Shown here piece after piece: positions 33,847-43,148 of a stretch of 48,676 bases of DNA (the first letter of the stretch is position 1; each line of letters starts with the position of its first letter). A model generated the notes under the pieces. The model was given only the letters and a program-made list of their open reading frames with translations, ran no database searches and had not been told where the DNA came from. The position numbers and the translations under genes are program-made. Where the stretch lies: positions 1 to 48,676 of the forward strand of contig JANXYN010000073.1 of assembly GCA_025356035.1 (NCBI GenBank), written 5' to 3'. The DNA is from Geobacteraceae bacterium (GTDB lineage Bacteria > Desulfobacterota > Desulfuromonadia > Geobacterales > Geobacteraceae).

Positions 33847-34176
33847 TTAACCCTTTCGCTGTCCCTGCAGCATGATGGCAAGCTGGGCAAGCAGCAAGGC
33901 AGCCCTGCTCTCCTCGCCGAGAAACTTGAGCCCCATCCCGGACACCTGTTGGTCATGTCGGCTCCAGACCACTTTGGCATCGACCGTTATGGCCTTGGCG
34001 GAATGGGGGGTGTAGAATTGCAGTATTACCAGCTTTCCTTCGGGGAGTGGCTCGTCGGTAGCAAGACAGATGCCGGTGCTGGAAATATCGAAGCTATGAA
34101 AGCAGGAGACGTCGTCTCCCTGCAACAACCAACACCCAACCTCTGCCGGCATCCGCTTGCTTCTGCGCTCATCCAC
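33847..34176 (-). CDS. PilZ domain protein
   Basis: A 109-residue single-domain PilZ protein, a likely c-di-GMP receptor. The ligand motifs are visible: RRSKRMP near the N-terminus (RxxxR) and DISSTGICLAT (D/NxSxxG) at about residues 30-40, with GMGLKF near 80. GTG at 34176 is used, with GGGGAG six bases upstream. It is followed downstream by htrA on the same strand. The output is unknown; motility or surface polysaccharide are common targets. Confidence 0.85.
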   Translation of the reverse strand: MDERRSKRMPAEVGCWLLQGDDVSCFHSFDISSTGICLATDEPLPEGKLVILQFYTPHSAKAITVDAKVVWSRHDQQVSGMGLKFLGEESRAALLLAQLAIMLQGQRKG

Positions 34177-34279
34177 ACAAATCTCCCCTTCTCCGGAAGT
34201 TCCTCCGCCGCCGCGAATGCAGCGCCAGACTACGCCGGAGATCTGCCGCGATCAGCGAACCGTTGGCATAACTAACAAG

Positions 34280-34471
34280 CTAAAGTTCTTCACACTCTGC
34301 CGGTTCCCAGCTGTCCAGCTGGCCGTTTTCCAGTTCCACCTGGATGGTTTCCCCTTCCATGGTGCAGCCGGAGGTGAGGCCGATTTGGCCAGTCTTGATA
34401 TTTCTCAATTTTACCCGCTCATCCTTCCGTTCTGTTCTATCACAGACCTCGGTAAACTGGGATTCTCTCAT
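34280..34471 (-). CDS. Small conserved hypothetical protein
   Basis: A 63-residue protein with alternating beta-type segments (RVKLRNIKTGQIGLTSGCTMEG and TIQVELENGQLDSWEPAECEEL). This recalls a small SH3-like or PilZ-like beta fold, but no family is certain. A strong AGGAGGG site lies seven bases upstream of the ATG, supporting that it is expressed. It sits upstream of the PilZ gene on the same strand. The 34472-34645 gap holds no gene. Confidence 0.65.
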   Translation of the reverse strand: MRESQFTEVCDRTERKDERVKLRNIKTGQIGLTSGCTMEGETIQVELENGQLDSWEPAECEEL

Positions 34472-34645
34472 GGAAATTCCCTCCTCTCTTGTTAAAATGT
34501 ATCATGGCGCATCCTGTTTGCAAGGGGCGCCGAGCGGAGAAAACTTGCTGCATCGCCGTGAAATTTAGGTTATGCTTAGCTGTAGAAGCGGCGGCAGCCG
34601 ATCACCCTGCGACGCTTTCCCCTGGGGACAGCCATTGGGAGGACC

Positions 34646-35518
34646 GTGGACAAGGTAGTCCTGATCATCAGCATCTTCTTCACCGCCATGGCTCTACGCA
34701 AGGCCGGCCTGGTCCGTGGCAAGCACGTGGCCGTAATTACCGATTACGTGGTGAACGTCTCCCTCCCCTGCCTGAGCGTCGTTACCCTCGCCCGGCTCGA
34801 TCTCAAAGGGGCCCACCTGGAAGTGGCAGTTATCGCCTGGGGGATGATTCTTGCCGGGGCGGGGCTTGCCTATGCGGTCGGGAGGATAACCGCTCTGACC
34901 GACAGAAATCTGCGCGCCTTTGTCCTGCTCAGCGCATTCCCTAACACCGGCTTCCTTGGTTACCCCCTCGCCTATGCCATTTTTGGCAGCAGCGGCCTCA
35001 GCTACGCCATCATCTATGACCAGATCGGCATGTTTCCGCTGTTTCTCACCCTCGGTTTTTTTGTCGCCGGCGGGCGGGAGAGCCTCGGTAGCGCCCTCCG
35101 CTTCCCGCCATTCATCGCCCTGCTGGCCGGCCTGATATTCAATGTGACGGCGTTGCCGCTCCCTCAGCTGGTCGCCACGTCCTTAACCGTCCTCGGCTGG
35201 ACTACCTTGCCACTGACCATCTTTCTGATCGGGGCGAAGATCACCTTCAAGGCCAACCATGATTTCCGCTATATCGCCACCGCACTGGCGCTCAGGATGC
35301 TACTCCTCCCCCTGACGCTGTGGCTTGTATTGCAGATGCTGGGGATGCACGGTCTCCCTTACCAAGTGGCATTGATGGAAACGGCGATGCCACCGGCGCT
35401 TTCCATCAGCATCCTTGCCCTCAAATATGATCTGGATGAAGAGCTGACGGTCTCCTGCATCGGTGCCGGGACAGTGCTTTGCATCCTGATTTTTGCCGGC
35501 TTCATGGCCATGCGCTGA
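34646..35518 (+). CDS. AEC family transporter (auxin efflux carrier-like)
   Basis: A 290-residue membrane protein with about ten hydrophobic helices and an AEC-type fold. It includes NVSLPCLSVVTLARLDL near the start, SAFPNTGFLGYPLAYAIFG mid-protein, and ALMETAMPPALSISILALKYD near the end, the family's most conserved segment. AEC transporters move organic acids or other small anions. GTG at 34646 follows GGGAGGACC. It ends 20 bases before the convergent next gene. Confidence 0.88.
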   Translation: MDKVVLIISIFFTAMALRKAGLVRGKHVAVITDYVVNVSLPCLSVVTLARLDLKGAHLEVAVIAWGMILAGAGLAYAVGRITALTDRNLRAFVLLSAFPNTGFLGYPLAYAIFGSSGLSYAIIYDQIGMFPLFLTLGFFVAGGRESLGSALRFPPFIALLAGLIFNVTALPLPQLVATSLTVLGWTTLPLTIFLIGAKITFKANHDFRYIATALALRMLLLPLTLWLVLQMLGMHGLPYQVALMETAMPPALSISILALKYDLDEELTVSCIGAGTVLCILIFAGFMAMR

Positions 35519-35538
35519 AAAAATGCGGTGACGGTTAC

Positions 35539-36123
35539 TCATAGCTCTTCCCCCTCCCGCTCGTGCGCCTTGACCAACTCAATGGAAACTGGCTTCCCCG
35601 CCAATTCCCGGAATACCTTCCCCAGAAAGCCGACCGTGACGAAACGATGCAGATAGGCTTGGGTCAGACGATACAGCCATTTCCGCGCCTTTGAGGGGGG
35701 GGAACTCCCCAGGAGGAGCGGGCAGTAATCTGCCAAACGGACGGTCACCCTGGTTCCCTCCGGCAAATGCTCCGTCCCGAAGGAGAGCTCTCCCCTGTGG
35801 CACTCTGTCGGCTGGACCAGCATACCGCCACAGATGCGAAGTGCCATAATCCCGTCTGCTTTCCCCAGATCCGGGGTGCTGAAGCTCAACAGGCTCAAGT
35901 TGGACCAGAGCAGTCTGAACTCCACTCCGTCGGCGCGCTGCACCGGCCTGATCAAAGAGAGCGTTACGCGCCTGATGTGCGCCAAATAGCGTTGCAGAAG
36001 GAAATAGGGCGCAAGCTGGCAGGCAAACTCTTGCGGGATAACCGTCCACTGCACGGAAAAGACTGTATTATCCTCCATGAGCAGTTGCTGGCAGACGATT
36101 TTTTGGCGCATCACAGTATGCAT
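35539..36123 (-). CDS. Hypothetical protein
   Basis: A 194-residue soluble protein of unknown function with scattered beta-type segments (EFRLLWSNLSLLSFSTPDLGK, GTRVTVRLADYCPLLLG). No motif is recognised. The length and position between the AEC transporter and the SDR gene suggest an independent unit. An alternative ATG at 36078 would shorten it by 15 residues; neither start has a convincing ribosome-binding site. Confidence 0.6.
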   Translation of the reverse strand: MHTVMRQKIVCQQLLMEDNTVFSVQWTVIPQEFACQLAPYFLLQRYLAHIRRVTLSLIRPVQRADGVEFRLLWSNLSLLSFSTPDLGKADGIMALRICGGMLVQPTECHRGELSFGTEHLPEGTRVTVRLADYCPLLLGSSPPSKARKWLYRLTQAYLHRFVTVGFLGKVFRELAGKPVSIELVKAHEREGEEL

Positions 36124-36263
36124 AGGAGTCTCGTCTCATACCATAGCACGCCACACGCATTTTGTCCCGTGGAACCAACGGGTTTCCCCAGCCACCCCCT
36201 TGTTTTTAGGCGGGAATGTGTAAAATAGAGAAGGATGGAAGATTTCGCTGCTGGAGTGAACCA

Positions 36264-37175
36264 ATGGCCACGGAAAGACGAATCGTTCTGGTTACCGGAG
36301 CCACCGGCTTTATCGGGTCACGGTTGGTGCAAGCCCTTCTCGATGAAGGGTCCTCCGTCCGCTGCCTGGTCAGGAGAGCCGATGCCAGTTTGCCAGCTGG
36401 GGCGGAGAAGGTCGTAGGCGATCTGCTGGAGCCTTTGACCCTGTCTGACGCGTTCCGGGATATCGATACCGCCTACTATCTTGTTCATTCCATGGCTGGC
36501 GGCAGAGCCGGTTTTGAGCGGCGTGATCGGCAGGCTGCGCAATATTTTGTCAATGCCGCAAACCTGGCTGGTCTGCGCCGCGTCATGTATCTTGGCGGCT
36601 TGGGGGAAAACGGCCCCGGTCTGTCGGAACATCTGGCGAGCCGCCAGGAGGTTGCTGGCATCCTTAAGCGCGGAGCATTTCAGACAACTTTTCTGCGGGC
36701 CGCCGTCATCATCGGGGCGGGGGGCGCCTCATTTGAGATGATCAGGGCACTGGTGGAGCGGCTGCCGATTATGATTGCCCCGCGCTGGGTGACGACACGC
36801 TGTCAGCCCATTGCGGTGGGAGATGTGATCCGCTACCTGGTTGGCTGTCTGCACAATGAGCGGACCACCGGCGACACCTTTGACATTGGCGGACCGGAAA
36901 TCCTCAGCTACCGCGAGATGATGGAACGCTTTGCCAGAATTGTGCACCGGCCGCTCTTTATTATCACGGTACCGCTCCTGACTCCCCAACTTTCATCATT
37001 ATGGGTGGGGCTAATCACCCCGGTCAAGCCATCCATTTCCATGCCGCTGATCGAGGGATTGGCGAATGAGGTGGTCTGCCGTGATCGACGCATTGCCGAT
37101 TTGCTTCCTTTTTCGCTCACCCCCTTCGACGCGTCGGTCCGGCTGGCACTTGCAGAAGAAGCGGATTCTGGGTAG
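36264..37175 (+). CDS. NAD(P)-binding SDR-type protein (NmrA/complex I assembly-like)
   Basis: A 303-residue atypical short-chain dehydrogenase. The Rossmann motif is VLVTGATGFIGSRLVQALL at about residues 8-26, followed by a D(I)DTAYYLVHSM segment. The YxxxK catalytic pair of classical SDRs is not evident, so it may be a regulatory or assembly protein of the NmrA-like group. GGAGTG lies upstream of ATG 36264; an in-frame ATG at 36216 is less likely. It is read alone. Confidence 0.8.
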   Translation: MATERRIVLVTGATGFIGSRLVQALLDEGSSVRCLVRRADASLPAGAEKVVGDLLEPLTLSDAFRDIDTAYYLVHSMAGGRAGFERRDRQAAQYFVNAANLAGLRRVMYLGGLGENGPGLSEHLASRQEVAGILKRGAFQTTFLRAAVIIGAGGASFEMIRALVERLPIMIAPRWVTTRCQPIAVGDVIRYLVGCLHNERTTGDTFDIGGPEILSYREMMERFARIVHRPLFIITVPLLTPQLSSLWVGLITPVKPSISMPLIEGLANEVVCRDRRIADLLPFSLTPFDASVRLALAEEADSG

Positions 37176-37310
37176 TATAAGCGCCGCTCCCTACATGAAC
37201 TGGTTCGTTCCCGAGAGCAACTGGTAGCCTGACTCGAAATAACGACCTGCTTGCCCCTTGCTACTCGCCGTAAGAAACAGCATTTTCAATACCCTGCAAA
37301 GGAGGTAGCA

Positions 37311-37967
37311 ATGAAAAAGAGGATCGGCGTAATCCTCTCCGGCTGCGGAGTCAAGGATGGCAGCGAAATCCACGAGGCGGTCCTGACCCTGCTCGCCATC
37401 GACCAGCAAGATGCGGAGGCGGTCTGCCTCGCCCCGGATATGGATCTCAACGAGATCAACCATCTCACCGGCGCAGAGACCGGCGCCAAACGTAACGTCC
37501 TGGTGGAGTCGGCACGGATCGCCCGCGGCAAGATCAGGAACATCCGGGAAGTGAAGGCTGCCGACCTGGATGCCATCATCTTCCCCGGTGGCTTCGGCGC
37601 AGCCAAGAACCTCTGCAACTTTGCTGCAAAGGGGGCGGCCGCCACGGTCCAGCCGGAGGTGGCCCGCCTGCTCAGGGAGATGGCCGCAGCCAGAAAGCCG
37701 ATCTGCGCTATCTGTATCGCCCCAGCCTTGGTGGCCGCTACCTTGGGGAAGGAGTATGGGCCAAAGCTGACTATCGGCAGCGAACCGGGCACGGCCCAAG
37801 CGATCAATGCGACCGGCAGTAAGCATCTAGATTGCCCCGTCACCGAGATTGTGGTGGACAAGGAGCACAAGATCGTTACCACTCCGGCCTACATGCTCGC
37901 CGAACGGATCTCCGAGACGGCCGCGGGGATCGATAAGGCGGTGCGGGCGACCATCGGCCTGATCTGA
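37311..37967 (+). CDS. elbB: ElbB, DJ-1/PfpI-like isoprenoid-associated glyoxalase
   Basis: A 218-residue protein of the ElbB branch of the DJ-1/PfpI superfamily. Conserved are VILSGCGVKDGSEIHEAV at the start, DAIIFPGGFGAAKNLC mid-protein, and AICIAPAL with the nucleophile-position cysteine near residue 134. Members have glyoxalase activity and are linked to isoprenoid synthesis. A near-consensus AGGAGG lies seven bases upstream of the ATG. Confidence 0.9.
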   Translation: MKKRIGVILSGCGVKDGSEIHEAVLTLLAIDQQDAEAVCLAPDMDLNEINHLTGAETGAKRNVLVESARIARGKIRNIREVKAADLDAIIFPGGFGAAKNLCNFAAKGAAATVQPEVARLLREMAAARKPICAICIAPALVAATLGKEYGPKLTIGSEPGTAQAINATGSKHLDCPVTEIVVDKEHKIVTTPAYMLAERISETAAGIDKAVRATIGLI

Positions 37968-38023
37968 GCGGCGTCCCAGTACTAACTAAACAACATCACT
38001 ACGACACAGGGAGGAAACAACAC

Positions 38024-38644
38024 ATGAAAAAACTCTTGGTTTATCTCTGCGCTGCGGCGCTACTCTCATTCGCCGCCGGCAGCGCCCTGGCGGAGGATAT
38101 CTCCGGCCGGTTCGGCGTTACTGGCAGGATTGGCTTTCTGATCCCTGCCGATAGTGAGGCGGTAGTCGGGGGAACGATCAGTCCAATCGATACCGATCTC
38201 ACCTTTGTCGGCGGCGGTGGTTTCATCTTCGGCATTGACAAGAATCTCGCCGCCGAACTGGATATTACCTATACCGAGTTCGATGCCCATCATTCCGGCT
38301 TTAATGGTGATTTTGCGATGACCAATATCTCCCTCGGGGGCCAGTACCGTTTTGAGGTCGCCCTCCAGGAGCTGACTCCCTATGCTGGCGCCGGCCTGGA
38401 TATCCTGATCAACGACTTTTCCGGCATTAGCGGGGAGCAGCTAGATGTTGATACCGTCGTGGGTATCCACCTCAGCGGTGGCGTCGATTACTTCTTTCGG
38501 AAAGACCTTGCCCTCAATGCTGAGCTAAAGGTGGTCATTGCGCCTAACGCGGACATCACCGACGCCGCGACAGGGGCAAAAGTCGGCAATTACGACCCGA
38601 TGAACGTGAATGGCACCTTTGGCCTTCGCTACTTCTTCAACTGA
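38024..38644 (+). CDS. Outer-membrane beta-barrel protein
   Basis: A 206-residue exported protein. The signal peptide ends at about residue 23 (ALAED). The mature part is rich in alternating hydrophobic-polar strands and Gly (FGVTGRIGFLIP, TFVGGGGFIFGI, AMTNISLGGQYRF, FGLRYFFN), as in eight-stranded OmpX/OmpW-like or porin-family barrels. GGGAGG precedes the ATG by eight bases and a terminator follows. Substrate or partner unknown. Confidence 0.8.
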   Translation: MKKLLVYLCAAALLSFAAGSALAEDISGRFGVTGRIGFLIPADSEAVVGGTISPIDTDLTFVGGGGFIFGIDKNLAAELDITYTEFDAHHSGFNGDFAMTNISLGGQYRFEVALQELTPYAGAGLDILINDFSGISGEQLDVDTVVGIHLSGGVDYFFRKDLALNAELKVVIAPNADITDAATGAKVGNYDPMNVNGTFGLRYFFN

Positions 38645-38668
38645 CCTCGCCCCTGAGAGTGGATAGGG

Positions 38669-38695
38669 AAGGCGGCCACCCGGCCGCCTTTTTTT
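38669..38695 (+). terminator. Terminator of the beta-barrel gene
   Basis: Arms AAGGCGGCC and GGCCGCCTT around ACCC, then a run of seven Ts on the plus strand. Confidence 0.88.
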
Positions 38696-38817
38696 GCCTC
38701 ACGTTACGAGCTGATCGAACCTTTTCTCCTTGCCCGTCACCGTCTTCTTCTTCTATACTACCTTTTGCAAATGCGATTCGACAGTCGTCTCCCGTTACCA
38801 TTTCAAGGCAGGTTACC

Positions 38818-41800
38818 ATGTTTGATTCAAGCCGGTCCGGCCCGCTTGCCACCCTGTCTGTTGCCGATCTGAAGGGGCAACTGGCAACGCTGCTGCAGGA
38901 TGCCAAGGCGATCACCCCTTTGCAGCGCGCTTTCAGCTGGGCAGTCAACCGTCTTGATCCGGCTGCACCCCTGCTGGTAGTCTGCGGCCATGTTTGCAGT
39001 GGCAAATCTTCCCTGATCAATGCTTTGCTTGGCGATGACATCATGCCGGTTTCACCGGTCCCCCTTTCGGCGATTCCTGTTTTTATAAGCTACGGAGATG
39101 CCGCAGCGGTAGCCTATTTTCTGGACGGAACCGCTATAGCCCTGGATGGTGCCGGGCTTTACGAGGCAGCAGCCGGCAAAATCAATGGTGTTACCCATTT
39201 GCACGTCACGCTTCCTTCACCATTTCTCAAACAGGGGGTGGTGCTCGTTGATTCCCCCCCCCTCGACCATCCCCTCCAGTCGGTGCGAGAAACTGCGGTG
39301 CTGCTGCAGGAACAGGCCGATATTGCTTTCCTGCTGATGGATTATAAGCGGGTTCAAACTGAAGATAATCAGCATGCCCTGCAACAATTCAATGAGCTCG
39401 GCATCCCGGTGATCCCGCTGGTCACCCAGATGGACAAGCACTCTGCTGCAGAAACCCCGCTGGCAGAGTACAAGGCCGCGTCTATGGAGTGGCTGGCGGA
39501 TGCGGGCGGGCGGAGACAACTGTCGTGCTTTGTCAGCCTGCGCATGATTAACGGCGTTGACGGCATTCAGGAGGCCCTGCGGACCATCCTCTTCTCTGCC
39601 ACCCTTGCTACCAGAATGAGACGGGACCAGTCCATCCAGCGGCTTCTTGCCAGGCTTGCTGCAGCAATCGGCATTGACGAATACCAGCAGCTCGCAGCCG
39701 CTGTCGACCACTGCCGGCGGAAAAAGGGCGAGCTGGCCGATGAACTGATGCGCCTGCGGAAACTGCCCGACACTGCGGCGACCAGGGTGCTAGATGCTAT
39801 GGAAGGGGTGCTGTCCGGCGCTGCTAGCAGCAATTTGTTGCGGGCATACGGCGAAAGCCTGGTGGAATCGGGCCTCCCCAGCTTCAGTATCGGCATTTTC
39901 AACCTGCGCCGGGCCAGGGAGAGGGAACGTCAACAGCGGCTCGACCTCTTCATGGAGGAGTTCGCGCGCCTGGCGGAACATGCTCTGGTAAGGAAGGCCC
40001 GTGACATCTTTACCGAACAGATAGCGCCGCTATACGAGCCTGGTCCCACCGGGAAAAGGGCGATCAACGGGATTTCCCTCCGCATTCCTCCGGCTGCCGT
40101 GCTGCATCTGGCGCTGCAGAACAATGGGGTAGGCGAACCCGTCAGCTACTTTTTCAGCAAGTTTTCCACGATGACCAGCAATACCCTGCGCACCGCCGTG
40201 CGCCAGGCGCTGGGCATCCTGCAGGCCGAGATGGGCGAATACTGTGACGCCCGCACAGCTCCACTGGAAAGTGAACTGCACAACGTCACCAGCGACCTGC
40301 AACTCAAGTCGGCGGAAATGAACAACTACGCGGCGGGACACCAGCTGGTCGAGCGGATTGCCGCCTTGCTCGTTGCGCTCAACGGCTTGCCAGCCTCGGC
40401 TGATGAGAAGCCCGCACATCCAATCAAGCCTCTGACACCCTATAGGACTCCACCCCCTGCGGCAACGGCAATGCAGACGACAGACGATACGGCGGTGCCT
40501 CCCCCGATTTCGTCTGGGGCAGCGTTGCAGGTCCTGCGGCAATACAGACAAAGGAAAACCGCCCTGCTTGCGGCGCTGGAAGCAGCCGGTGCGATTATCA
40601 CCCGCACCGGTGCGCCGGCAGATGCAGCCCCACTGCGTCGCCTTGCCGGTGACATAGGCGGCGACCAGCTGCGAGTCGCTATCTTTGGCGCTACCTCGTC
40701 CGGCAAGAGCACCCTGGCCAACGCCCTCATCGGCCGCCGCTTGCTCCTTTCATCGCCAAATCGTACCGCCACGCTCCCCACGCATCTGGTTGCTGCGACG
40801 CACGGCGCGGAACGGGTGGTGGCCCACTTCAAGTCGCTGCCGGAGCTGGCCATGGAGGTCGAAAGCGTCCTGCTGGTGCTGGGCTACCAGGGGAGAGAGA
40901 TCAATCTGGCGGACCCTGACGGGGCAAAGACCTTGCTGGCCGTTGCCCATGAGTTATCCCAAACCGCCACCGCCAACGGCCGGCAAGCAGCCGATTTTCT
41001 CGGAGCCGTCGCAAATGCCCTGCTTACTGGCGTCGACCGCCTGGGGAGCAGCACGGAACTCCCCTTGGAGCAGTTCCGGGAAGCGCTCGCCATGGCTGAG
41101 GAGACCGCGCTGGTGCGTGAGATCCAGCTGGAGATCGCAGCAGAATTTCTCGCTGGCGGCGTTCATCTGGTGGATACTCCCGACATCGGCTATTTCGACG
41201 GCAGGCATGCCGAGACCGCGTTTCAGTTGCTTCTTGACAGTGATGCGGTCATCTTCGTCAGTTATTACAACCAGGGCATTTCCCGGGCGGATCTGCAATT
41301 CCTGCAACGGCTGCAGAGGATCAATCGGATTTTTGGCCGGGACAACATTTTTTTCGTGGTGTCTGCCGCCGACCTGGCGGGTGCCAATCCCCAGGAAATA
41401 TCCGAGGTCACGGCGCATCTCCGGCAGATGCTGCACGAACTCGGCATGGCAGACCTGCGCATCGACCCCCTGTCAGCCGATCTCTTTTTATTGACTGCTG
41501 CCGTCGACCGGGCAGCTATAGAGCCAGACCTGCTAGACCTCTATAAACGCCGGGCCATGATCGACCGTTTCGCAGCACTCCCCGATCCCGGACTGAACCG
41601 GACCGCTTCCGGTATTCCGGGTTTTGTCGACAAGCTCGAGACGTTTTTAGTTTCCCGCAGGACGCCAACCCTCGCCAACAGCAAAGCAGCGACGGTTGCC
41701 GCCCTGACTGAACTACTCTTTGTCAAGGCCCGGACTCTCAACCTGATGGGACAGGACCCGCCTGGTTATTTGTACCAGTACCAGTTATACCGCGAGTCGA

Positions 41801-42654
41801 TGCAGGAAGCACGGGAGGCGTTTGCCGAATTGGTCGATGAACTCGGGAGTTCCGTGGAAGGAGCCCTTGCCAGGGTCACCAAGGAAAGGGCTAAGGTCCT
41901 TCACCTGGCGCGGCTGCAGCTTGAGGCAGAGTTGCCGCTGCTTCTGACCGAGCTGTTGACCCCCATTGACCCAGCCAGGCTATTGCCGGAACAGTTCAAA
42001 CAGGAACTGCTGCGTGCCGCCCACGAGTTTTTCGTCCGGGTAGCGGCAGAGTGCGCCCTGGAGCAGCGGCTCGCCGCGCTCCAGATGTTCCAGATGTTCG
42101 TTCGCGAAGCTGCTGCAATCGAAGGTCACGGCGCCTCACGGATTGCGGCGATCAAGGGGAGCTTGGCCAAATCCGCCCTGGCAGAAGAGCGGCAATTCGC
42201 CAGGCATGAGCCAGGACTGGCCGGGAAACTGGCTTTCGCCGGTTTTGGTGCCAAGGAATTCGAAGCAGGGGAATTGGCAAAACAGGTGAGTTCGGCGATT
42301 GACCTGGTGAAGCGGGGGGACGAATTGAAATCGACGCTCCGCCAGGCACTGCAGGTCACCGTTACGGCAGAACTGGCAGACTTGTTCGTCGCCATGGAAC
42401 TGGATCTGGAAGATGTTTTGGATAGCCGGAGTGCAGAATTCTACAGTCTGCTCTGCAAGGAGCTGGAAGGCCACCTGGAGCTATATCTGCAGCAATGCAG
42501 GGCGGGTTTTGTGCGCCTGGAGCGGTTCCACGCCCTGGATGCGGAGGGGCAGGCGGCCGAACGACGGGCGCTGGAGCGGGAAATCGCCGATATTGCCGGG
42601 GCGGTTGCCGCGGTGGAGCGAGCGGCCACCCCGGATTCACCTATCTCCCCTTAG
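38818..42654 (+). CDS. Tandem dynamin-like GTPase
   Basis: A 1278-residue protein with two GTPase domains in one chain. Module 1: P-loop GHVCSGKSSL at 57-66, the serine/proline switch-I region near 78-87, the G3 segment DSPPL at 146-150, and TQMDK at 203-207. Module 2: P-loop GATSSGKSTL at 624-633, DTPD at 786-789, and VSAADL at 848-853. Long helical stretches follow each. This is the layout of fused bacterial dynamin-like proteins such as Bacillus DynA, which bind and fuse membranes and help cells survive phage. The G4 of module 2 (AAD) departs from NKxD. ATG 38818 follows AAGGCAGG. It is read alone. Confidence 0.88.
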   Translation: MFDSSRSGPLATLSVADLKGQLATLLQDAKAITPLQRAFSWAVNRLDPAAPLLVVCGHVCSGKSSLINALLGDDIMPVSPVPLSAIPVFISYGDAAAVAYFLDGTAIALDGAGLYEAAAGKINGVTHLHVTLPSPFLKQGVVLVDSPPLDHPLQSVRETAVLLQEQADIAFLLMDYKRVQTEDNQHALQQFNELGIPVIPLVTQMDKHSAAETPLAEYKAASMEWLADAGGRRQLSCFVSLRMINGVDGIQEALRTILFSATLATRMRRDQSIQRLLARLAAAIGIDEYQQLAAAVDHCRRKKGELADELMRLRKLPDTAATRVLDAMEGVLSGAASSNLLRAYGESLVESGLPSFSIGIFNLRRARERERQQRLDLFMEEFARLAEHALVRKARDIFTEQIAPLYEPGPTGKRAINGISLRIPPAAVLHLALQNNGVGEPVSYFFSKFSTMTSNTLRTAVRQALGILQAEMGEYCDARTAPLESELHNVTSDLQLKSAEMNNYAAGHQLVERIAALLVALNGLPASADEKPAHPIKPLTPYRTPPPAATAMQTTDDTAVPPPISSGAALQVLRQYRQRKTALLAALEAAGAIITRTGAPADAAPLRRLAGDIGGDQLRVAIFGATSSGKSTLANALIGRRLLLSSPNRTATLPTHLVAATHGAERVVAHFKSLPELAMEVESVLLVLGYQGREINLADPDGAKTLLAVAHELSQTATANGRQAADFLGAVANALLTGVDRLGSSTELPLEQFREALAMAEETALVREIQLEIAAEFLAGGVHLVDTPDIGYFDGRHAETAFQLLLDSDAVIFVSYYNQGISRADLQFLQRLQRINRIFGRDNIFFVVSAADLAGANPQEISEVTAHLRQMLHELGMADLRIDPLSADLFLLTAAVDRAAIEPDLLDLYKRRAMIDRFAALPDPGLNRTASGIPGFVDKLETFLVSRRTPTLANSKAATVAALTELLFVKARTLNLMGQDPPGYLYQYQLYRESMQEAREAFAELVDELGSSVEGALARVTKERAKVLHLARLQLEAELPLLLTELLTPIDPARLLPEQFKQELLRAAHEFFVRVAAECALEQRLAALQMFQMFVREAAAIEGHGASRIAAIKGSLAKSALAEERQFARHEPGLAGKLAFAGFGAKEFEAGELAKQVSSAIDLVKRGDELKSTLRQALQVTVTAELADLFVAMELDLEDVLDSRSAEFYSLLCKELEGHLELYLQQCRAGFVRLERFHALDAEGQAAERRALEREIADIAGAVAAVERAATPDSPISP

Positions 42655-42717
42655 CAAATTTATTTTTTGCCTATCACCCGGCACTTTGCTATTATTGCCT
42701 CAATAAAGGAGTTTCCC

Positions 42718-42924
42718 ATGAACGAAATATTTTTCCTTGTTGAAGAAGCCTCAGAAGGCGGCTACGCGGCCAAGGCGCTCGGGGAGTCGATTTTCACCGA
42801 GGCAGACAGCCTCGAAGAGCTCCATGCCAATGTTCGGGATGCGGTTCGGTGCCACTTCGATGAAGGGAAAGCGCCGAAGATGATTCGCCTTCACTTTGTC
42901 CACGAAGAAGTTCTCGCGGTATGA
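42718..42924 (+). CDS. HicB-like small protein (orphan)
   Basis: A 68-residue protein of the HicB/DUF1902-like fold (IFFLVEEASEGGYAAKALGE...SLEELHANVRDAVRCHFDEG). Such proteins are usually antitoxins encoded just before a HicA RNase toxin. AAGGAG precedes the ATG. The stop overlaps an ATG (42921) in the usual position of a hicA start, but that frame gives only about 45 unrecognisable residues, so the toxin appears lost. Database entries often label this family, probably wrongly, as a branched-chain dehydrogenase subunit. Confidence 0.7.
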   Translation: MNEIFFLVEEASEGGYAAKALGESIFTEADSLEELHANVRDAVRCHFDEGKAPKMIRLHFVHEEVLAV

Positions 42925-42947
42925 AGCTGCAGGTCGCCCTCATTTTC

Positions 42948-43145
42948 CTACCTGGATGGCTTCTGCCGCGGAGGAAGGTATTCAGTCTGTCGTTCCGCCA
43001 CATTGACGATCTTTCCATCCTTGACCACATAGCAAGGCGTATGGGTCTTCCTGGCCAGTGACCGCGCTGTCTTGGCGGCCCGCTTGAGGGCTTTCTCGAC
43101 ACTGGCAAGATCGGAGTCTTTCGGCGATGCTTTCTTTCCACTCAT
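42948..43145 (-). CDS. Small basic conserved hypothetical protein
   Basis: A 65-residue lysine-rich protein with no recognised domain. The central part SVEKALKRAAKTARSLARKT is an amphipathic helix followed by TPCYVVKDGKIVNV, a short beta hairpin as in several small regulators. GGGGAG lies seven bases before the ATG at 43145. It converges with the HicB-like gene. Confidence 0.55.
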   Translation of the reverse strand: MSGKKASPKDSDLASVEKALKRAAKTARSLARKTHTPCYVVKDGKIVNVAERQTEYLPPRQKPSR

Positions 43146-43148
43146 CAT

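Noticed and set aside
42718-42924. 2-oxoisovalerate dehydrogenase subunit
   Set aside because: Some databases use this name for the small family, but the 68-residue protein has a HicB-like fold and no dehydrogenase feature.
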